From the NCBI RefSeq assembly GCF_040183065.1, contig NC_091119.1, positions 107,287,763 through 107,351,762 on the forward strand: a DNA stretch of 64,000 nucleotides. Direction: 5' to 3'. Every line of letters begins with the position of its first letter. Within the stretch, counting starts at the first letter, position 1. The DNA is from Periplaneta americana. Lineage: Eukaryota > Arthropoda > Insecta > Blattodea > Blattidae. The translations under genes and the position numbers were made by a program. The notes beneath the pieces are model-generated. The model ran no database searches. It saw only the letters and a program-made list of their open reading frames with translations, and was not told the DNA's origin. Below, in pieces: positions 1 to 11,075 of the stretch.

Positions 1-44
1 TTCTTCAGATTGGCAGACCAACGGAGACCATATATGGTAATGTT

Positions 45-301
45 TTTTTACTTGGTTATTTAACAACGCTGTATCAACTGCGGGTTTATTTAGCGTCGAT
101 GAAGTTGATGATAGCGAGATGGTATTTGGCGAAATGAGGCCGAGGATTCGCTATACATTACCTGAAATTCGTCTTACGGTGGGGAAAACCTCGGAAGAAA
201 CCCAACCAGTTAATCGGCCCAGGCGGGAATCGAACCCGCGCTCGAGCGCAACTCTGGATCGGCATGCAAGCGCCTTAGCCGACTGAGCTACGCCGGTGGC
301 A
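45..301 (-). mobile_element. tRNA-derived SINE, head type A
   Basis: Read on the minus strand it begins with a tRNA-like head (ACCGGCGTAGCTCAGTCGG, A box) followed by a B box (GCGGGTTCGATTCCCGCC), then a body with TTTTCCCCACCGTAAGACG and a 3' end with GTTGATACAGCGTTGTTAA and a short A-rich tail. An 11-bp target-site duplication with one mismatch flanks it (34-44 ATGGTAATGTT, 302-312 ATGGTATTGTT). Both pol III boxes look intact, but SINE copies rarely act as genes. It is not a functional tRNA because the head runs straight into the SINE body. Confidence 0.9.
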
Positions 302-312
302 ATGGTATTGTT

Positions 313-1699
313 AGTAAGCAATAAACTTATTTTTAAAACGTCTACATTCGAGGTACAAGAAACAAAATTTGTAACGTTCTGTCATTAGGCCTAATAGGCT
401 CCGTATTTTAGCTACCTATAAACTGGAATGAAGTTGCCTGATTCGAAGTATATGTGATGTCACAGCGCACGTAAGGTACGTTCGTATATAAAATAGTTAC
501 GCATCCTCTGCCCTCTTCCTTTAGAAAGTCAAAATCGGGACGCAGTCATAGTGAGTAGTCTTATCGATCACTACTCTTACTAGTCGTATTATTTAAATAA
601 CTACATCTTTGTGGCTGATTGAAGGTTCATTGCAGAGGTAAAATGCCTCAGGTAAGACGCTCAAGTATGTAATATTGTAGGGCATAGTTGAGGATATTAT
701 TGAACAAATATTTTCAACAACATTACATATAAATTTTGTAAAATAAATTTAAAAGTGACAAAAACAATACACTGAAAAAACACTGCAATACTAAAAGGCA
801 CAAAAAGTGTGTTGAACGTAATAAAAAAAACAGTACCATCAAAATCTGAAAATGATGAACATATTAACTCGAGTTTAGCATGGATTTGTGTAGCCTACCA
901 TGATGTGCAGTGCCAAGATTCCAATTAATAAATTGAATAATGTACATTTTAAGGAGTTTCTGAAAAAGTGCATAGAAAATTAGTGGAATTTCAGTGATGA
1001 GCGATATGCAACATCCTAATGAAACACGAAAAAATATCAGACAATAGGAATATCTTGTACTACTGTACATCATGTACCAATAACGTTACGTGCTATTGAA
1101 AGAATTTCTTGTAATATAAAATCATTCCAAGTGACATCCGCATATGTTCAAGTTCCGTAACTTACGAATGCACGTTATTATTCACTGCAAAGATCACGAC
1201 GAAAATGAACATCACGGCTCAAGCATGTGTTTACTAGTAAAGCTTCAGAATGTCGGGAGTTGACTGTACTCCACGAAAACGCAGCGACGACTTGTTTCTT
1301 TACATCCTTATCCGTTGCATTAGCTATGTCCGGCGTACTATATACTCAATGTGTCTTTAAATTCAGTTTTTAGGTAGCTGGAATACGGAGTCTAATCATT
1401 AACTTTTATTCTGACGTCACTCGTGATACTATGAAAACAGGCAAGATGAACTTCGCCACTCACGCTCCATTCTTTACTCAATGGGCTCCGAAGTTTCCCT
1501 TACATGGACGTTTCATTCTGCCTGTGATTTTCAGTGACTTTCCTAAGTCACTGATACGAATTTCGGATGAATCCCTCTACATAAAATTCCGCATTTTCCA
1601 AATTAAAGCCTTCTCTCAAAATCGGAAACCTGAATTTTGCACGTTGCCTTCGGTTCGCTCAGGTGAATTTATCATGTGGTAGCTATTAGATTATATCCA
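313..1699. other. AT-rich interval, nothing recognised
   Basis: Short ORFs (864-1073 minus; 1431-1682 plus) have no recognisable domain and are interrupted on all sides by stops. No element ends or long repeats were seen. Confidence 0.4.
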
Positions 1700-2360
1700 T
1701 TTTCGACATTTCCCTTCAAAATTCTCGCTCATTCGTTCGCTTTTTCGCTCGCTCATTCGTTGGCTAATTCATTCGCTCATCCACTCATTCAATCGTTCAT
1801 CCACTCACTCAATCGTTCATCCACTCACTCAATCGCTCACCCACTCATTCACTCATTTAATCGCTCATTCACTCAATTGCTCTTTATCTCATTCAACCGC
1901 TCATTCACTAATTCAATCGCTCATTGTCTAATTGAACCGCTCATTCACTAATTCAACCATTCATTCACTAATTCAACCACTCATTCACTAATTCAACCGT
2001 TCATTGTCTAATTGAACCGCTCATTCACTAATTCAACCGTTCATTGTCTAATTGAACCGCTCATTCACTAATTCAACCACTCATTCACTAATTAAACCAC
2101 TCATTCACTAATTCAACCGTTCATTGTCTAATTGAACCGCTCATTCACTAATTCAATCGCTCATTCACTAATTCAATCATTCATTTACTAATTAAATGTT
2201 CATTCACTCATTAAATCGCTCATTCACTCATTAAAACGCTCATTCGCTCATTAAATCGCTCATTCACTCATTAAAACGCTCATTCACTCATTAAAACGCT
2301 CATTCACTTATTCATTCGTTCGTTCACTCCTTTCATTCACTCATTCATTCTTTTTGGGTA
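1700..2360. repeat. 20-bp minisatellite (CATTCACTAATTCAACCGCT type)
   Basis: A tandem array built on a 20-bp unit of the form CATTCACTAATTCAACCGCT, with simpler CATTCACTCATT variants at both ends (from about 1725 and after about 2190). In the middle, units alternate with a GTTCATTGTCTAATTGAACC variant, giving a 40- to 60-bp higher-order pattern. The plus-strand ORF at 1676-1951 is a by-product of the repeat. Confidence 0.85.
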
Positions 2361-2397
2361 CTATTTAATTTTTTCTTCTCTCATTACCCCATCAATC

Positions 2398-2455
2398 AAT
2401 ACATCCATCCATCCATCCACCCACCCATTCACTCTGCCATCCATCATCCATTTCC
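2398..2455. repeat. (CATC/CACC)n simple repeat
   Basis: Short run of ATCC/ACCC tetranucleotides just after the minisatellite. Confidence 0.7.
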
Positions 2456-2815
2456 GCAAGGATTCTTTAGCATAACTTTTCCCTCTTCATTCATTAATGT
2501 TTTCCTCTCAGCCCTAAATTCCCTAGCAAGGATGTATGGTCTCGTTATCAAGCCTTTAAATTCTTCATCTTTCCATTTTTCGCTTCTTTCATTTCGATTT
2601 ATTCACACAATATTCATAGAAATATTAAACGTATGGATTATGTAGGCCTATATTCATGAATATCAAATAAAATACACTGGAATATTAAAGAACACACGTA
2701 TTCTATTTTATTACTTTAATTCGGATATAGACGTTTTATGCAATCATTAGGATGTCCTTACATTCTCTGTCACTTTTTGAAAATATTTGCAGCAGCAAAT
2801 TTCATATTTTCATTG
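2456..2815. other. AT-rich interval, nothing recognised
   Basis: No ORF, element end or repeat seen. Confidence 0.4.
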
Positions 2816-3057
2816 ATTATTTAACGAAGGAGTATGAATTACACGGGTATGCAGGGTTTGTGTAATTGAGTGATAGGAAAATGATGTTTTTGGCGAGATG
2901 AAACCGAAGGTTTGACAGGAGATTGCTCGATATTTAGTGGGGAAAACCCCGGAAAAATCCAAATAAGTGATCAGGCCAAGCAGGAATTCGAACCCACAGC
3001 CGACCGCAACCTCAGAACACGAATCCAACTCGGCAACCCCTGAACCTCGTCGGTGAC
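2816..3057 (-). mobile_element. tRNA-derived SINE, diverged
   Basis: Minus-strand copy with a recognisable head (ACCGACGAGGTTCAGGGGTT), B box (GGTTCGAATTCC) and the shared body motif GGATTTTTCCGGGGTTTTCC. The 3' part after the body is diverged and no clear TSD was found, so it is an older copy. Confidence 0.8.
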
Positions 3058-3119
3058 AATGTCTTAGCAAAGATACATACATTATATAAAAATTGTAAAT
3101 ATAAAAATTAATTAAAACC

Positions 3120-3430
3120 GTTAGTGAACACGTAATGAAAAGTCTAATGGCTAAATGGCCTCATACGCGGTTACATCTGCAACAAGTTTCCTATGCAATG
3201 CCATAACGACTTTGGTCGCCCGTCAGACACTTGTCCATCCCTGCAGCCCGGCAATCTGATCTGCCTCGCGAGCTGCATAATCACCGGAAGTGACGACTGT
3301 AATGCACCTCTATTATTGCAGTTGAGGTAATTGCTAATGGCGAATCTATTGACAGGACAGAGGAAGCTCCGATAACCAATTGCTAGGTATTGTTCCGGAG
3401 AAACTTATCGGTCAAAATATCTCGTGCCTA
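3120..3430. other. GC-richer interval, possible regulatory sequence
   Basis: This segment is visibly richer in GC than its flanks, has no supported ORF, and contains homeodomain-like sites such as GGTAATTGCTAATGG near 3329-3343 and CCAATTG near 3376. It does not resemble the repeats in the window. A conserved non-coding element is one explanation; an old unidentified repeat is another. Confidence 0.2.
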
Positions 3431-3639
3431 GCAATGTCGTGTGTCCAACTCCAGGAACAATTCAAATGGCTCGCTTTCGGTTAGCTCAGCTACGAGGATG
3501 AGGACAGCTGAACTGAATGGTGACAGATACGTAGCCTATAGAAACAGTCCAGGTGCGAATTCCGTATCTGACTTCTGTACACTGATTCATCGGAATGTCA
3601 TGATGTTGATAATAACAAATAATAATTATAATAGGCCTA
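3431..3639. other. Interval without recognised features
   Basis: The 75-aa ORF at 3441-3668 has no recognisable domain and overlaps the LINE tail, so I do not call it a gene. Confidence 0.35.
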
Positions 3640-4565
3640 CAAGTTACTTACTTACAAATGGTTTTTAAGGAACCCGCAGGTTCATTGCCACCCTCATATA
3701 AGCCCGTCATTGATCCCTATCGTGTGCAAGATTAATCCACTCTCTATCATCATATCCCACCTCCCCCAAATCCATTTTAATATTATCCTTCCATCTACGT
3801 CTCCACCTCCTCAAAGGTCTTTTTCCCTCCGGCCTCCCAACTAACACTCTATATGCATTTCTGGATTCGCCTATACGTGCTACATGCCGTGCCCATCTCA
3901 AACGTCTGGATTTAATGTTCATAATTATGTTAGGTGAAGAATACAATGCGTGCAGTTCTGTGTTGTGTAACTTTCTCCATTCTCCTGTAACTTCATCCCT
4001 CTTAGCCCCAAATATTTTCCTTAGCACCTTATTCTCAAACACCATTAATCTCTGTTCCTCTCTCAAAGTGAGAGTCCAAGTTTCACAACCATACAGAACA
4101 GCCAGTAATATAATTGTTTTATAAATTCTAACTTTCAGCTTTTTTGACAGCAGACTAGACGACAAAAGTTTCTCAACCGACTAATAACACGCATTTCCCA
4201 CATTTATTCTGCGTTTAATTTCCTCCCGAATGTCATTTATATTTGTTATTGTTGCTCCAAGATATTTGAATTTTTCCACCTCTTCGAAGGATAAATCGCC
4301 AATTTTTATATTTCCATTTCGCGCAATATTCTGATCACGAGACATAAACATAGTATACTTCGTCTTTTCGGGGTTCACTTCCAAACCTATTGCTTTACTT
4401 GCTTCAAGTAAAATTTCCGTGTTTTTCCTAATCGTTTGTGGATTTTCTCCTAACATATTTACGTCAATCCAAACCCTCTCTTTTATCCTGAACTTTCCTA
4501 ATAGCATATTCTAGAGCGAAGTTTAAAAGTAAAGGTTATAGTGCATATCATTGCTTTAGCCCGGA
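3640..4565 (-). pseudogene. LINE (non-LTR retrotransposon) reverse transcriptase C-terminus, broken
   Basis: The minus strand encodes the last third of an insect non-LTR retrotransposon ORF2. From 4565 downwards it reads the end of the RT domain (LNFALEYAIRK-like, then VNMLGENPQTIRKN), the thumb-side block GLEVNPEKTKY and KFKYLGATITN, and the C-terminal block VLYGCETWTL, HNTELHALYSS, ESRNAYRVLVGRPEGKR. The segment that should hold the catalytic YADD box just before VNMLGE is missing (about 4465-4475), so RT activity is gone. A single in-frame TAG lies at 4166-4168, between GNACY and SVEKLLSS. The 3' end ends in TTAC/GTAA repeats at about 3640-3655. The copy is 5'-truncated and abuts an (AAT)n tract. 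The YLGATITN and CETWTL motifs are known from RTE/Jockey-like insect LINEs; the exact clade is not certain. Confidence 0.9.
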
Positions 4566-4571
4566 GTGAAT

Positions 4572-4572
<1 letters not shown>

Positions 4573-4630
<58 letters not shown>
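4573..4630. repeat. (AAT)n microsatellite
   Basis: About 19 AAT units, directly at the 5' (truncated) end of the LINE fragment. Confidence 0.95.
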
Positions 4631-4632
<2 letters not shown>

Positions 4633-4689
4633 AGTACTAATAATAATGAGTCATTCCAAAAATTGGCAAATTACAGACTGTATCTACTA

Positions 4690-6000
4690 GCAAATATAGG
4701 ACAAACTCGGAAAATTTCGTGACACGGCTAATTTCGTGGTATTTTTATTTAAATTTATCACGAAATTATACCAGCGACAAATGTAATTTTGATGGTATAG
4801 TACAGTATAAATAGCAGAAGATGTACTATAACAAAAATATTATTTACTGCGCTCTTGCAGTGACGTAAGCGGATTTTTTGGAAATTACTTGAAGAGTTGT
4901 GAGTTCTATAGGTGTGAATTTGTGAGTGAATAAACCATCCGGTTTTCTTTGTTAAAAGAAGAGTTTTTGCTGTGTTTTGTGGTCCAAATTGTCTTCAATG
5001 GTAAGTACTAACATTATAATTATGTACCTTGTGAAAAATATAAACTTAATATATTGATTATGTAACATAGCCTTATCTTGGGAGGTTATTTTCTTAGCGT
5101 TTTTCTCACTCCTCGAGGCCATTTTTTTCTCTTTCAATTTTTTGTATGTTATAACAACATTCCCCGGTGGAAGAAATATCAATTGCAGGAAACATAAAAT
5201 ATTTGTGTGTTCATAGCATCCCTGATGTATTGTGTATGCAGTGTATATTGCAGATAGCAAATAATCGCAGGCTCAGATGTGGAAAGAAATACAATATAAA
5301 TTATATGAAAGAAGCAATTGATTGTGTCTTAAAGAAAGGAAAATTGTTTGGGTTATAGGTATCTGAGGAATTTAAAATTTGACTAAATACAACTTACTTA
5401 CAAATGGCTTTTAAGGAACCCGGAGGTTCATTGCCGCCCTCACATAAGCCCGCCATTGGTCCCTATCCTGTGCAAGATTAATCCAGTCTCTATCATCATA
5501 TACCACCTCCCTCAAATCCATTTTAATATTATCCTCCCAACTACGTCTCGGCCTCCCCAAAGGTCTTTTTCCCTCCGGTCCCCGAACTAACACTCTATAT
5601 GCATTTCTGGATTCGCTCATACGTCTTACATGCCCTGCCCATCTCAAACGTCTGGATTTATTGTTCCTAATTACAAATTTGACTGAATATGCCTAAATAT
5701 TTTGAATTTAAATACTATCACGAAACTACCCTTATACAATCACGAAATTATACTTACTCTTCTAGAGTCCTAATTTTTTTTTTTTTTGTTAATTTCTATT
5801 GCTTGTTTGTAATTATTGTATACATTTATTTGAGGTAAAAATGCTGACATGTAACTTCCTGCAACCTAATAATGTACGTACATTAAAAACACTATTTTGT
5901 TTTAAATTAACCATATTTTGCACCAAAACCTTAGTATCACGGAATTAACTGAGTCCTTTCTACTTGAAATTTCGTAATTTATCGGACCTCAAAAAATATC
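4690..6000. repeat. Possible inverted-repeat element with ATCACGAAATTA motifs, carrying a LINE insertion
   Basis: CACGAAATT-type motifs recur near both sides: AAATTTCGTGACACGG (about 4712) and ATCACGAAATTATA (4758) on the left, ATCACGAAACTA (5717), ATCACGAAATTATA (5738) and ATCACGGAATTAA (5935) on the right. The outer motifs are in opposite orientation, which suggests a decayed element whose interior was later hit by the LINE copy at 5390-5674. No transposase was found and the ends are not defined. Confidence 0.35.
5390..5674 (-). mobile_element. 5'-truncated LINE copy with 15-bp TSD
   Basis: A second, shorter copy of the LINE family at 3640-4565. The minus strand encodes only the extreme C-terminus (MRWAGHVRRMSESRNAYRVL ... 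DRDWINLAQDRDQWRAY ... MNLRVP, 5411-5647) and the 3' end with GTAA repeats at 5390-5400. The target-site duplication is clear: AAATTTGACTAAATA at 5375-5389 and AAATTTGACTGAATA at 5675-5689, one mismatch. The retained ORF is 78 codons and carries no catalytic part, so it is a dead insertion. The canonical C-terminal stop after NLRVP is kept. Confidence 0.93.
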
Positions 6001-6244
6001 AATGAAGTTATTACTTGTTTAGAATTACACAAAATGTATTTTCTGAGCTAACCAGAGAACGGTCCTAAAATTTTTATCTGGGCATATATTTAATGGTTTT
6101 ATTTTTATGTAGGTCTATGCATATTTTCTGAATAATATTTGAAAAAAATGACGGGGGATTTAAGGAAATTCCAATGATTGCGTGAAGAGTTTATACTTAA
6201 ATTGAAGTTATACAATACCGACGGTACTTTTCAACACTGTAACA
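5700..6244. other. AT-rich interval
   Basis: Holds the right-hand CACGAAATT motifs noted above and a short T-run; nothing else recognised. Confidence 0.35.
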
Positions 6245-6701
6245 GCTACCGGCGTAGCTCAGTCGGCTGCAGTAGCGTATACTGGTTAAAGGGTTTGGGC
6301 TACCGCTGACCCTATTATTACACAAAATATATCTAAAAATTACTTTAATTTTAATTATTATGGTAAAACTAATAATACAAAATTATTACATTATGTTATA
6401 TTATAAACTTTTTCTTTTGTAATTTCCTTGAGCTACCGCCGGTAGCCCGCAAAATACGCCCCTGGACTCGGCTGAGACGCTAGCCTGCCTATCCGGGCGT
6501 GGCTTCGATTCTCGCTTGGGCTGATAACCTGGTTGGGTTTTTTTCAAGATTTTCCCCAATCGTAAGGCGAATGTCAGATTCGGTGATCTATGGCGAATCC
6601 TCGGCTTCATCTCGCCAAATAACAACTCGTTATCACAAATCTCATCCACACTAAATAACCCAGTAGTTGATACAGTGTCGTTAAATAACCAACTGAAAAA
6701 A
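6245..6701 (+). mobile_element. tRNA-derived SINE, head type A, split by an insertion
   Basis: The head (ACCGGCGTAGCTCAGTCGG, 6248-6266) is separated from the rest of the element by a 0.2-kb insert. The copy resumes at about 6467 (CTCGGCTGAGACGCTAGCC), continues through the B box (GGCTTCGATTCTCGC), body (GGTTGGGTTTTTTTCAAG) and the 3' end GTTGATACAGTGTCGTTAAA, and closes with a short A run. The insert lies between the A box and the B box. Confidence 0.9.
6270..6466. mobile_element. hAT-like MITE inserted in the SINE
   Basis: The insert starts CAGTAGCGTATACTGG and ends in the near reverse complement of CAGGGGCGTATTTTG, with CTACCG-containing subterminal sequence at both ends. It is bounded by GTCGGCTG (6262-6269) and CTCGGCTG (6467-6474), an 8-bp duplication with one mismatch. 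CAGNGGCGTA ends with an 8-bp TSD are typical of hAT elements. The interior (about 170 bp) is AT-rich and non-coding. The right boundary is uncertain by two bases, since the terminal CCTG falls at 6461-6464. Confidence 0.7.
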
Positions 6702-6999
6702 GCGCCGCAGCGTATTTTATTTGTCTTTAGTTATTATTCAGTCAGAGGGAACAGATGTATATATTTATAGACACGCTTAATAATCAATGGATTAGCATGC
6801 AACGTATCGTAGTACACAGTGCTGAATGAAGTTGTGTTAGTGTGGAAATATAATATACGCAGCAGGAATAGCAGAAGAACAGCCTGAGCTTAAGGGAGCG
6901 AGTAACCTCCATAGTAACAAGAGTAGTGCTGAAACACACAACTAGTCCATTTGCTCTCTTTATGGCTCGGAGTTAGCTACTTTCATTTTTCCCCTTTGT
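6702..6999. other. Interval without recognised features
   Basis: No ORF with recognisable content, no repeat seen. Confidence 0.35.
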
Positions 7000-7450
7000 A
7001 TTACTCGCGCCGTGGAAACAGCAGCGAATGGAGAAGGAAATGAAACAATTGACTGCACAATTCATATCTTCCCGTTACTATCAATTGCCGAAGAGCACAC
7101 CGGCCTCAGATTTATCGTTGTAAACGAGGTTAACAGGGACTTAGCAGGTGATTCGCACAAAGGTGAAAGGTGGATGCACAGTGATAGAAATGCCCCATTA
7201 GATCCCTCGGCACGCGATTTCGCGTTTCTGGGCTTTGTGAGTGCCGAAGAGTGCTCTCCAGCCTTATCGGAAAGGCATTGGGACTGTTATTTGCGCAGTT
7301 GCGTGGTTGGGCCGCATTTGTTAATTGGGCCGGTTCCTCATTTGCATAAACGTGTGTAAGCTCTGCTTGTAATCGATAAGGCATTTCCGGTTTGGTGGTC
7401 CAATCTCTGATTGCGCGACAAACGTCCACTTCCGGTAGTGGGATTTTTTT
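7000..7450. other. GC-richer island with open frames on both strands; possible regulatory sequence
   Basis: This block stands out from the AT-rich surroundings. It holds a 115-codon plus-strand frame opening with GTG (7012-7359) and a 99-codon minus-strand frame (7130-7429), neither with a recognisable domain. It also carries factor-site-like motifs: ATTTGCATAA, octamer-like, near 7339; TTAATTGGGCC near 7321; ATCGATAAGG near 7372. No splice context or homology supports coding, so I favour a non-coding conserved element or an unidentified old repeat. Confidence 0.25.
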
Positions 7451-7956
7451 TTATTTCAGTAATACTCGGCCATAATCATGTGGTGTTGGGGTGAAATATG
7501 AAGACAATATTCACGAAGGTGACATGGGAGTGGGTTGAAAACCCGTGGCGTGCCTTGATAAAGCGCGTGTGATAATTCATATGCATTTCTAAGCTCGCCC
7601 TCCTTTCTTATTTATGTTCCCGCATTAAATTCCTCGCCCTCGAGAGGCAAACCGCGTTGTAGAAAAGTAGTCCCGTCTCGATTATGACACAAATATCAAA
7701 TAACTCTGCTTCTTTCCTCTTCACTTCCTTCTACAAATTCTTCCGGACTCTTCTAAATGCGTTCTTTGGTGCCAATATGTAACTGCCGATAAATATACGA
7801 TTTCGTACTATCACTTAATATTACATTACTCCACTTTATGTATGTAATGAACAAATAAAACATATAACCATAGTTAAAATTTGCATTATCCGAAACCAGT
7901 TGCTATTTCGCTAGTTATCAACATCATCATAGCCCCTGTAATTTAATATTATTATA
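7451..7956. other. AT-rich interval, nothing recognised
   Basis: No supported ORF or repeat seen. Confidence 0.35.
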
Positions 7957-8590
7957 CAGGTTGATTCACGAGAATTCACCGTCCTTTACGAAGCTTATTT
8001 GCGAAGACATTCTGAGCAAAAAATGTCATATAAACATGGGTCCTATTCTCAATATTTACAGAGTCACGTTTCGTTATTGAAAGATAGCCGTATGCAGTTA
8101 TGTAGCGCGACGAGTGCCGTTCACAAGCGTGCGGCCAAGTGTACTCAAGCGGACGGCGATATTTTTTTAAAATGTGTTGTAAACTCTCCAAGACTGTAAA
8201 TTAGGATCCGAAATTGAACTGCAAATAATTAAGTGGGTGGAAGTGGTGTGATTTGGAATAAATGTTGTGAGAAGTGCGTAAGAATAATGTAATTTTCTAG
8301 TTAAAAATGAAAAAAGATGTCTGCATGAAGCAATTAAGGAGTTCACAGCACATTTTTAGCTTCATAATACTTGCCAATTAAAGAAATGATACTTCTGAAT
8401 GGTCCATTCTCTATTTGTATTATTCTTTTACCTTCAAACTAAAGAAAAGACGTATTTTACAAACAACTTTAAATTAGTGTAACTCTGAAAATATTGAGAA
8501 TAGGAACTATGTTTATATGACTTTTTTGCTCAAAATGTCTTCAGAAATAAGCTACCTAAAGAACGGTAAATCCTCGTGAATCACCTTTCA
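7957..8590. mobile_element. Foldback (long-TIR) DNA element, non-autonomous
   Basis: Two arms of about 110 bp are inverted copies of each other. The left arm starts CAGGTTGATTCACGAG (7957) and runs through GCGAAGACATTCTGAGCAAA and CCTATTCTCAATATTTA. The right arm (about 8480-8590) is its reverse complement, ending in CTCGTGAATCACCTTTC. The left end is preceded by TA and the right end is followed by AGTA, consistent with a Tc1/mariner-type TA target but not proof of one. The 400-bp centre shows no transposase; the ORFs at 7976-8199 are products of the arm sequence. Confidence 0.8.
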
Positions 8591-10216
8591 GTAGTGTCTG
8601 AAGTGACAATTTTCGGTAATTTAATAGAGTATAATGAGCATTTCATATGTTTTTGAGACCGCAGATCGAGAAATTATCTCATGGCAAGAAATGTGACTTT
8701 AAAAGTGAAATTAAGCGACCGAAGACAATTATTAGAATACCTGAAAATCGGCTAGAAAATTTCATTACGAATAACAGGATCCATTAAGTAGTGTATCTTC
8801 CTCTCGCATTCTTCTGTCTTCTTATCATTTTCGCCAAACATTTACGTATTACATTTTGCCTTGGAATCACAAAAATAAGAGAACTCGGTACTCTTTTGTT
8901 AAACCCATCCATTAAATTTAATATCACGTTTCAACACTGCACTGGGCTGTAAAGAAATTTACGTCTAAATGTTCGCCTTTTTGCGAACGATTGCCTCATT
9001 GTAGGGCTGGGCACCAAGGGGGGATTCTACTCTCTCACGAGGAGCCATAAGCTTATGACCTATCTTCAACCCCTTTCTTCCCCACCGAACACCGCACAGC
9101 GTTGATGCCTTGGCGGATGAATATTAAGTGCCTCCGTTTAGAGAATGGAATCGCTCCCGATACCAGCCCTACTTTATTATGTAGACGTTGAGATTCATAT
9201 AGGCTACATCTCGCGGTAGGTATATCTTGAGCGATAGCGGCATTTAGATTGAAAGTAAATGATACATACAATTCCCTTGCACGACTAAATACAAACAATG
9301 ATCACATCTTCTCATACAACTAATGTGTTGTAGCTAGAGTGTAGAAATCATTGTAACGTATTATATTACATCAAATCAACGTTCGCTGAGAATCTAGATA
9401 TAATAATTGGCATAGTAAGACAATAGGCAAAGTCTTCATTTTCCACACCGGAGATCAAGTTGAAATCCCGAAGAATATAACTGCAATATCCGTCAACAAA
9501 TAGTGCTGGATGCACGTTTTGGCTTGGTACTTCTATCTGCATATTGGCATAATTTCTTCAGTGACCACCATTAATATTAATTGGTATAACATAGTAACGC
9601 TGTACCATGAGTAATGTTGAAGACGGCAAAAGGATATCTAGTATTGAGGATGATTCCTGAAGGTAAACCAGAATCAAGACCACTTACGGTTCCAAAAAAA
9701 AAAACACTAACACATTAAAGGAAAGTTCAGGAGAACATGAAGAAAATGCGTATAATATCCGAAATACAACCCGAAACTGTCTCCATGACATTTCCATGTG
9801 TTCAAGATATACAAGAAAGCATTATAAGGACGGATATTTACTACGTACTTCGAAATTTTGCATCATATTGTACGAAAATGGTTCAAGGAGCACACAAAGA
9901 TCCATTTTTAGAAACTACTGAAGTGTCGGTAATTCTCTTGATCTTCCACTCAAACACACATTGACATACACAACCAGAAATGTGTTAAAAATCAGACGTT
10001 CACCTTTCTTGAATAGGTATAGCACTGGCCAAAAATGGGCCAGTACGTAGGCTAACACTGCGCAGTTCTTAGATGGAGGGTCGGAAAATCTAAGTTTGTT
10101 GTGCATGTTCAACGATAGTAATATATATTCAAATAATTCACATTTATATATATATTATATATACACACACTAGTAAAACCAAGTGTTACGAAACATCGTT
10201 ATTACGAAATTACACT
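8591..10216. other. Interval without recognised genes
   Basis: Short frames at 9053-9298 (minus), 9737-9964 (plus) and 9915-10112 (minus) carry no domain I recognise and lie in sequence of ordinary AT-rich composition. A (AT)n-rich patch lies near 10145-10170. Confidence 0.35.
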
Positions 10217-10468
10217 TTTTTTTATTTTAGTAGGTTATTTTAAGACGTTTTATCAACATCTTAGGCTATTTAGCATCTGAGTTAGATGAAGGTGATAATG
10301 TCGGTGAAATGATTCCGGGGTCCAGCACCGAAAGTTACCCAGCATTTGCTCATTTTGGGTTGAGGGAAAACCCCGGAAAAACCTCAATCAGGTAACTTGC
10401 CCCGACCGGGAACCGAACCCGGGTCGCCTGGTTTCGCGGCCAGACGAGCTAACAGTTAAGGTGTGGAC
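10217..10468 (-). mobile_element. tRNA-derived SINE, head type B
   Basis: The minus-strand head begins GTCCACACCTTAACTGTTAG, with a B box in CCCGGGTTCGGTTCCCGG and body GAGGTTTTTCCGGGGTTTTC, then CATTTCACCGACATTATC and the 3' end GCTAAATAGCCTAAG ... GTTGATAAAACGTC. The type-B body is related to the type-A body, but the tRNA head is different. Confidence 0.88.
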
Positions 10469-11024
10469 CTTATGACATAAGATGTATGTACAGGGACTCG
10501 AAGTATAGTATAATATACTTGCATTTGTGCCCTAACTGTAACCTACATAATTTTTTCTGTCATTTTTCCTCATTTCAGTGATTTTTTTAAGTCCAGAACT
10601 TGAACTTTAAAAATAAAACAACAAAGCCTCAGGACTCAGGAAGTTAAGAGCTTCGCCACTGCTCTCTTGCACCTTGAACATAAACGTTGCAAAATACAAT
10701 AATCTGAAGATATTCCATAAGACTATTTTGAATGCTGTTCATTTCCTAGAAGAGAGACTGCCGGTGGTAGAGTAAAAAATTGCGACCATATCTGCAGGAT
10801 TAATATATGTTGATATCAGAATAAACAACATTATTTCATAATTAACTGTATTATTGTTTTTCCATAAACCTACTTCTTAACGAAGTTAGAGGACTTTCAA
10901 ATCTTTGACCTTTGAATAACCCAATAATTAAAATTACCGCAAAACATTGTAAAACATAAAATCCATATCATAGGTCATATAAGAACACATTAATTTCACT
11001 TAATTTCTCAGTAACACACATCCC
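10469..11024. other. AT-rich interval, nothing recognised
   Basis: No supported ORF, element end or repeat seen. Confidence 0.35.
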
Positions 11025-11075
11025 TCAATAGCGGACACTATTTTATCGCAATTCCCGAAAAATGTCCGCTATTGA
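11025..11075. repeat. Perfect 13-bp hairpin
   Basis: TCAATAGCGGACA at 11025-11037 is repeated as its exact reverse complement TGTCCGCTATTGA at 11063-11075, with a 25-nt loop. It could be a collapsed MITE or a structured RNA motif; no terminator-like T run follows. Confidence 0.6.

Noticed and set aside
200..300. Functional tRNA genes at the SINE heads
   Set aside because: Each head continues directly into a SINE body, acceptor stems are incomplete, and TSDs surround the whole unit.
1700..2360. CRISPR-like array of 20-bp repeats
   Set aside because: Repeats are contiguous without unique spacers, diverged, and in eukaryotic DNA.
7012..7359. 115-codon ORF starting at GTG
   Set aside because: The start is non-standard, there is no recognisable domain, and an equally long frame lies on the other strand.
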